Shown piece by piece: positions 6,471 to 7,816 of a DNA stretch of 7,816 nucleotides. A program made the position numbers and the translations under genes. Location: assembly GCA_002440945.1 (NCBI GenBank), contig DJWG01000006.1, forward strand, positions 13,835 through 21,650, given 5' to 3'. Within the stretch, counting starts at the first letter, position 1. The number at the start of each line of letters is the position of its first letter. The notes under the pieces are model-generated. The model ran no database searches and was not told the DNA's origin. It saw nothing but the letters and a program-made list of their open reading frames with translations. This stretch comes from Rhodobacteraceae bacterium UBA6236. GTDB lineage: Bacteria; Pseudomonadota; Alphaproteobacteria; Rhodobacterales; Rhodobacteraceae.

Positions 6471-7109
6471 TCAGTCCACCACCCGGAGCGTCAGGTTGAT
6501 GCGTCCCCCGCGTGGCAGAAGATCCGAACTTCCGAAGTCGATCCGGTCGATCCCGTGATGGGCAAGCCGCGCCGCCCCGCCCATGACCATGACATCCCCT
6601 GACCCAAGCCAGAGGCTTTCGGTCGGCCCGCCCTTTTCGACGCTGCCCATGCGGAAGCGCGCCCGGTCGCCCAGGCTGATCGACAGCACGGGATGGCTGA
6701 AATCGGCCTCGTCGCGGTCCTGATGCAGACCCATCCGCGCGCCTTCGCCGTAGAAGTTCACGAGGCAACAGTCAGGCAACCGTGTCCCGCCGATGACCTC
6801 GCGCCATACCTTTAGCACGCTTTCCGGGATCGCCGGCCATTCCGTGCCCGAAGGGTGGCGGTCCGCGTAGCGGTAGCCGCGCTGGTCCGACACCCAGCCG
6901 TATTTCCCGGCCGAGGTCATGCGCACGCTCATCGGTTTGCCCCAGCGCGTGACGGGGGAAAAGAGCGGCGCGGCGGCGATCACCCCGCGCAGTTCGGCGA
7001 CCATTTGCTCTTGCGCGGCGCGGTCCAGCCAACCCGGATGCAGCACAAATCCCCGCACCGTCACGGGTGCGGGTCCATCATCGCGGGATGAGGCGTCAAA
7101 CAGGGACAT
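6471..7109 (-). CDS. alkB: Alpha-ketoglutarate-dependent dioxygenase AlkB
   Basis: AlkB is an Fe(II)/2-oxoglutarate dioxygenase that directly reverses 1-methyladenine, 3-methylcytosine and similar alkyl lesions in single-stranded DNA and RNA. The 212-residue length agrees with E. coli AlkB (216). The iron triad is visible as HQD (His129, Asp131) and AHHGI (His185). 2-oxoglutarate is bound by the C-terminal GGRINLTLR (Arg203 and Arg209) and by NFY (118-120). MSVRMTSAG (60-68) matches the nucleotide-recognition region. The ATG at 7109 has only a weak GGAAA in front. The gene is divergent from dnaK and separated from downstream cysQ by 121 bases with its own promoter candidate, so it is probably a single-gene unit. 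No Ada box or other clear adaptive-response operator is visible upstream. Confidence 0.95.
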   Translation of the reverse strand: MSLFDASSRDDGPAPVTVRGFVLHPGWLDRAAQEQMVAELRGVIAAAPLFSPVTRWGKPMSVRMTSAGKYGWVSDQRGYRYADRHPSGTEWPAIPESVLKVWREVIGGTRLPDCCLVNFYGEGARMGLHQDRDEADFSHPVLSISLGDRARFRMGSVEKGGPTESLWLGSGDVMVMGGAARLAHHGIDRIDFGSSDLLPRGGRINLTLRVVD

Positions 7110-7159
7110 GTTTCCGGCCAGTTCTCTGAAAATTCGCTTCCGTCTTGCTGTTGGCGACG

Positions 7160-7188
7160 CTTGCAGGGTGATTTTACCCCCCCTATAT
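7160..7188 (+). promoter_or_regulatory. Heat-shock (RpoH/sigma-32) promoter of dnaK
   Basis: CTTGCAG (7160-7166), 13 bases, then CCCCTATAT (7180-7188) agrees with the heat-shock consensus CTTGAAA-N11-16-CCCCATNT and with the TTG / CTATAT shape of Rhodobacter RpoH promoters. The spacer holds a small GGGT/ACCC inverted repeat (7166-7169 and 7176-7179). Transcription would start near 7195, leaving a leader of about 110 nt. No CIRCE-type repeat is present, in line with dnaK being RpoH-controlled rather than HrcA-controlled in most alphaproteobacteria. Confidence 0.7.
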
Positions 7189-7243
7189 ACGCCTCGACGC
7201 TGCCGGACCGATAGACGCGGACGACAGCCGGAACTATGGGATC

Positions 7244-7276
7244 GGGGCCCAGAGGCCGCTTACGGGTCTGTGCCCC
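7244..7276 (+). other. Predicted nested hairpin in the dnaK leader RNA
   Basis: GGGGC (7244-7248) pairs with GCCCC (7272-7276); after one C/T mismatch CAGA (7250-7253) pairs with TCTG (7267-7270); inside, CCG (7256-7258) pairs with CGG (7263-7265) around a CTTA loop. An alternative outer pairing, TATGGG (7235-7240) with CCCATA (7274-7279), competes with it. The stem ends 15 bases before the ribosome-binding site and does not hide it, so a ROSE-type thermometer is not supported. It may stabilise the mRNA or attenuate transcription. Confidence 0.4.
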
Positions 7277-7290
7277 ATAATATCGCCGAA

Positions 7291-7297
7291 GGAAGGA
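7291..7297 (+). promoter_or_regulatory. Ribosome-binding site of dnaK
   Basis: GGAAGGA ends 8 nt before the ATG at 7306, good spacing for strong translation, and confirms the start [10 protein letters not shown]. Confidence 0.8.
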
Positions 7298-7305
7298 ATT
7301 ATCAC

Positions 7306-7816
7306 ATGGCCAAAGTCATCGGGATCGACCTCGGGACCACCAACTCCTGCGTTGCCATCATGGACGGCGCGCAACCCCGGGTGATCGAGAACTCGGAAGG
7401 CGCACGCACCACCCCCTCGGTCGTGGCGTACACCGACACCGAACGCCTGGTCGGCCAGCCGGCGAAACGCCAGGCTGTCACCAACCCCACCAATACCGTC
7501 TTCGCCGTCAAGCGCCTGATCGGGCGCCGCGTCACCGACGCCGAGGTCGAGAAGGACCGCAAGCTGGTTCCCTATTCGATCGTCGACGGCGGCAATGGCG
7601 ATGCCTGGGTCGAAGTGAAGGGTGAGAAATATTCGCCCGCGCAGATCTCGGCCGTGACGCTGCAGAAGATGAAGGAAACCGCCGAATCCTATCTGGGTGA
7701 GCCGGTGACGCAAGCCGTCATCACGGTTCCCGCCTATTTCAACGACGCCCAGCGTCAGGCGACAAAGGATGCCGGCAAGATCGCGGGTCTTGAAGTCCTG
7801 CGCATCATCAACGAGC
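7306..7816 (+). CDS. dnaK: Molecular chaperone DnaK (Hsp70), N-terminal part
   Basis: DnaK is the ATP-dependent cytosolic Hsp70 chaperone that works with DnaJ and GrpE to fold proteins and to regulate RpoH. The window holds codons 1-170 of about 635-640, all within the nucleotide-binding domain. The phosphate-1 motif IDLGTTNS is at 7-14, followed by [10 protein letters not shown] (29-38), [13 protein letters not shown] (49-61) and the [17 protein letters not shown] segment (141-157), with EVLRIINE at the cut edge. The reading frame is intact. The start has a good ribosome site and a heat-shock promoter about 120 bases upstream. dnaJ would be expected further right, outside the window. The gene is divergent from alkB. 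Confidence 0.99.
   Translation, partial: MAKVIGIDLGTTNSCVAIMDGAQPRVIENSEGARTTPSVVAYTDTERLVGQPAKRQAVTNPTNTVFAVKRLIGRRVTDAEVEKDRKLVPYSIVDGGNGDAWVEVKGEKYSPAQISAVTLQKMKETAESYLGEPVTQAVITVPAYFNDAQRQATKDAGKIAGLEVLRIINE

Noticed and set aside
7244..7300. ROSE-type or other RNA thermometer upstream of dnaK
   Set aside because: No leader segment complementary to the GGAAGGA site is found after the predicted transcription start, so the ribosome site is not masked.
7110..7305. CIRCE operator for HrcA
   Set aside because: The TTAGCACTC-N9-GAGTGCTAA type repeat is absent on both strands.
7234..7713. 159-codon minus-strand open frame opposite dnaK
   Set aside because: Long frames antisense to dnaK are a well-known by-product of dnaK codon use and have been mis-annotated elsewhere, including as NAD-glutamate dehydrogenase; DnaK itself is unambiguous here.

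Overview
The window looks like an ordinary chromosomal segment of a GC-rich alphaproteobacterium, most likely of the Rhodobacteraceae (Rhodobacter/Paracoccus/Gemmobacter-like). This is inferred from the strong G/C third-position bias, the alphaproteobacterial (ExoB-like) wording of the GalE active site (SSTCATYG), the CysQ/KdsB-like pair, and a dnaK promoter of the alphaproteobacterial RpoH type. No tRNA, rRNA, CRISPR array, insertion sequence or prophage gene is visible. Seven genes lie on the minus strand, and dnaK leaves the right edge on the plus strand.

Left part (1-4421, minus strand). A tight galU-galE-(FMN alpha-hydroxy-acid dehydrogenase) run reads leftward. GalU and GalE are 3 nt apart, and the GalE stop overlaps the GTG start of the dehydrogenase (GTGA). 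GalU makes UDP-glucose and GalE interconverts it with UDP-galactose, so the pair supplies envelope and exopolysaccharide sugars. The flavoenzyme is metabolically unrelated but translationally linked to them. Eighty bases further on, with its own strong ribosome-binding site, is an acyl-CoA synthetase. It is cut by the left edge and carries a one-base deletion in a G run near codon 50, so as written it is a pseudogene or a sequencing error.

Middle (4422-6349). A 267-base gap upstream of galU holds a plausible sigma-70 type promoter, two inverted repeats in the predicted leader, and a GC-rich hairpin just behind the preceding gene. Upstream of it lies a two-gene unit, cysQ followed by a kdsB-like nucleotidyltransferase that overlaps it by 13 nt. 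CysQ hydrolyses PAP (and PAPS). The KdsB-like protein has the fold signatures of CMP-Kdo synthetase but differs at acidic positions usually conserved in that enzyme, so its sugar substrate is open.

Right part (6350-7816). alkB (oxidative DNA/RNA dealkylation) and dnaK (Hsp70) are divergent and share a 196-base region. On the dnaK side this region carries a convincing heat-shock (RpoH) promoter and a leader that can form a nested hairpin. Only the first 170 codons of dnaK are present.

I found no convincing undescribed system. The observations most worth checking are the acyl-CoA synthetase frameshift, the KdsB-like active-site substitutions, and the structured control regions in front of galU and dnaK.
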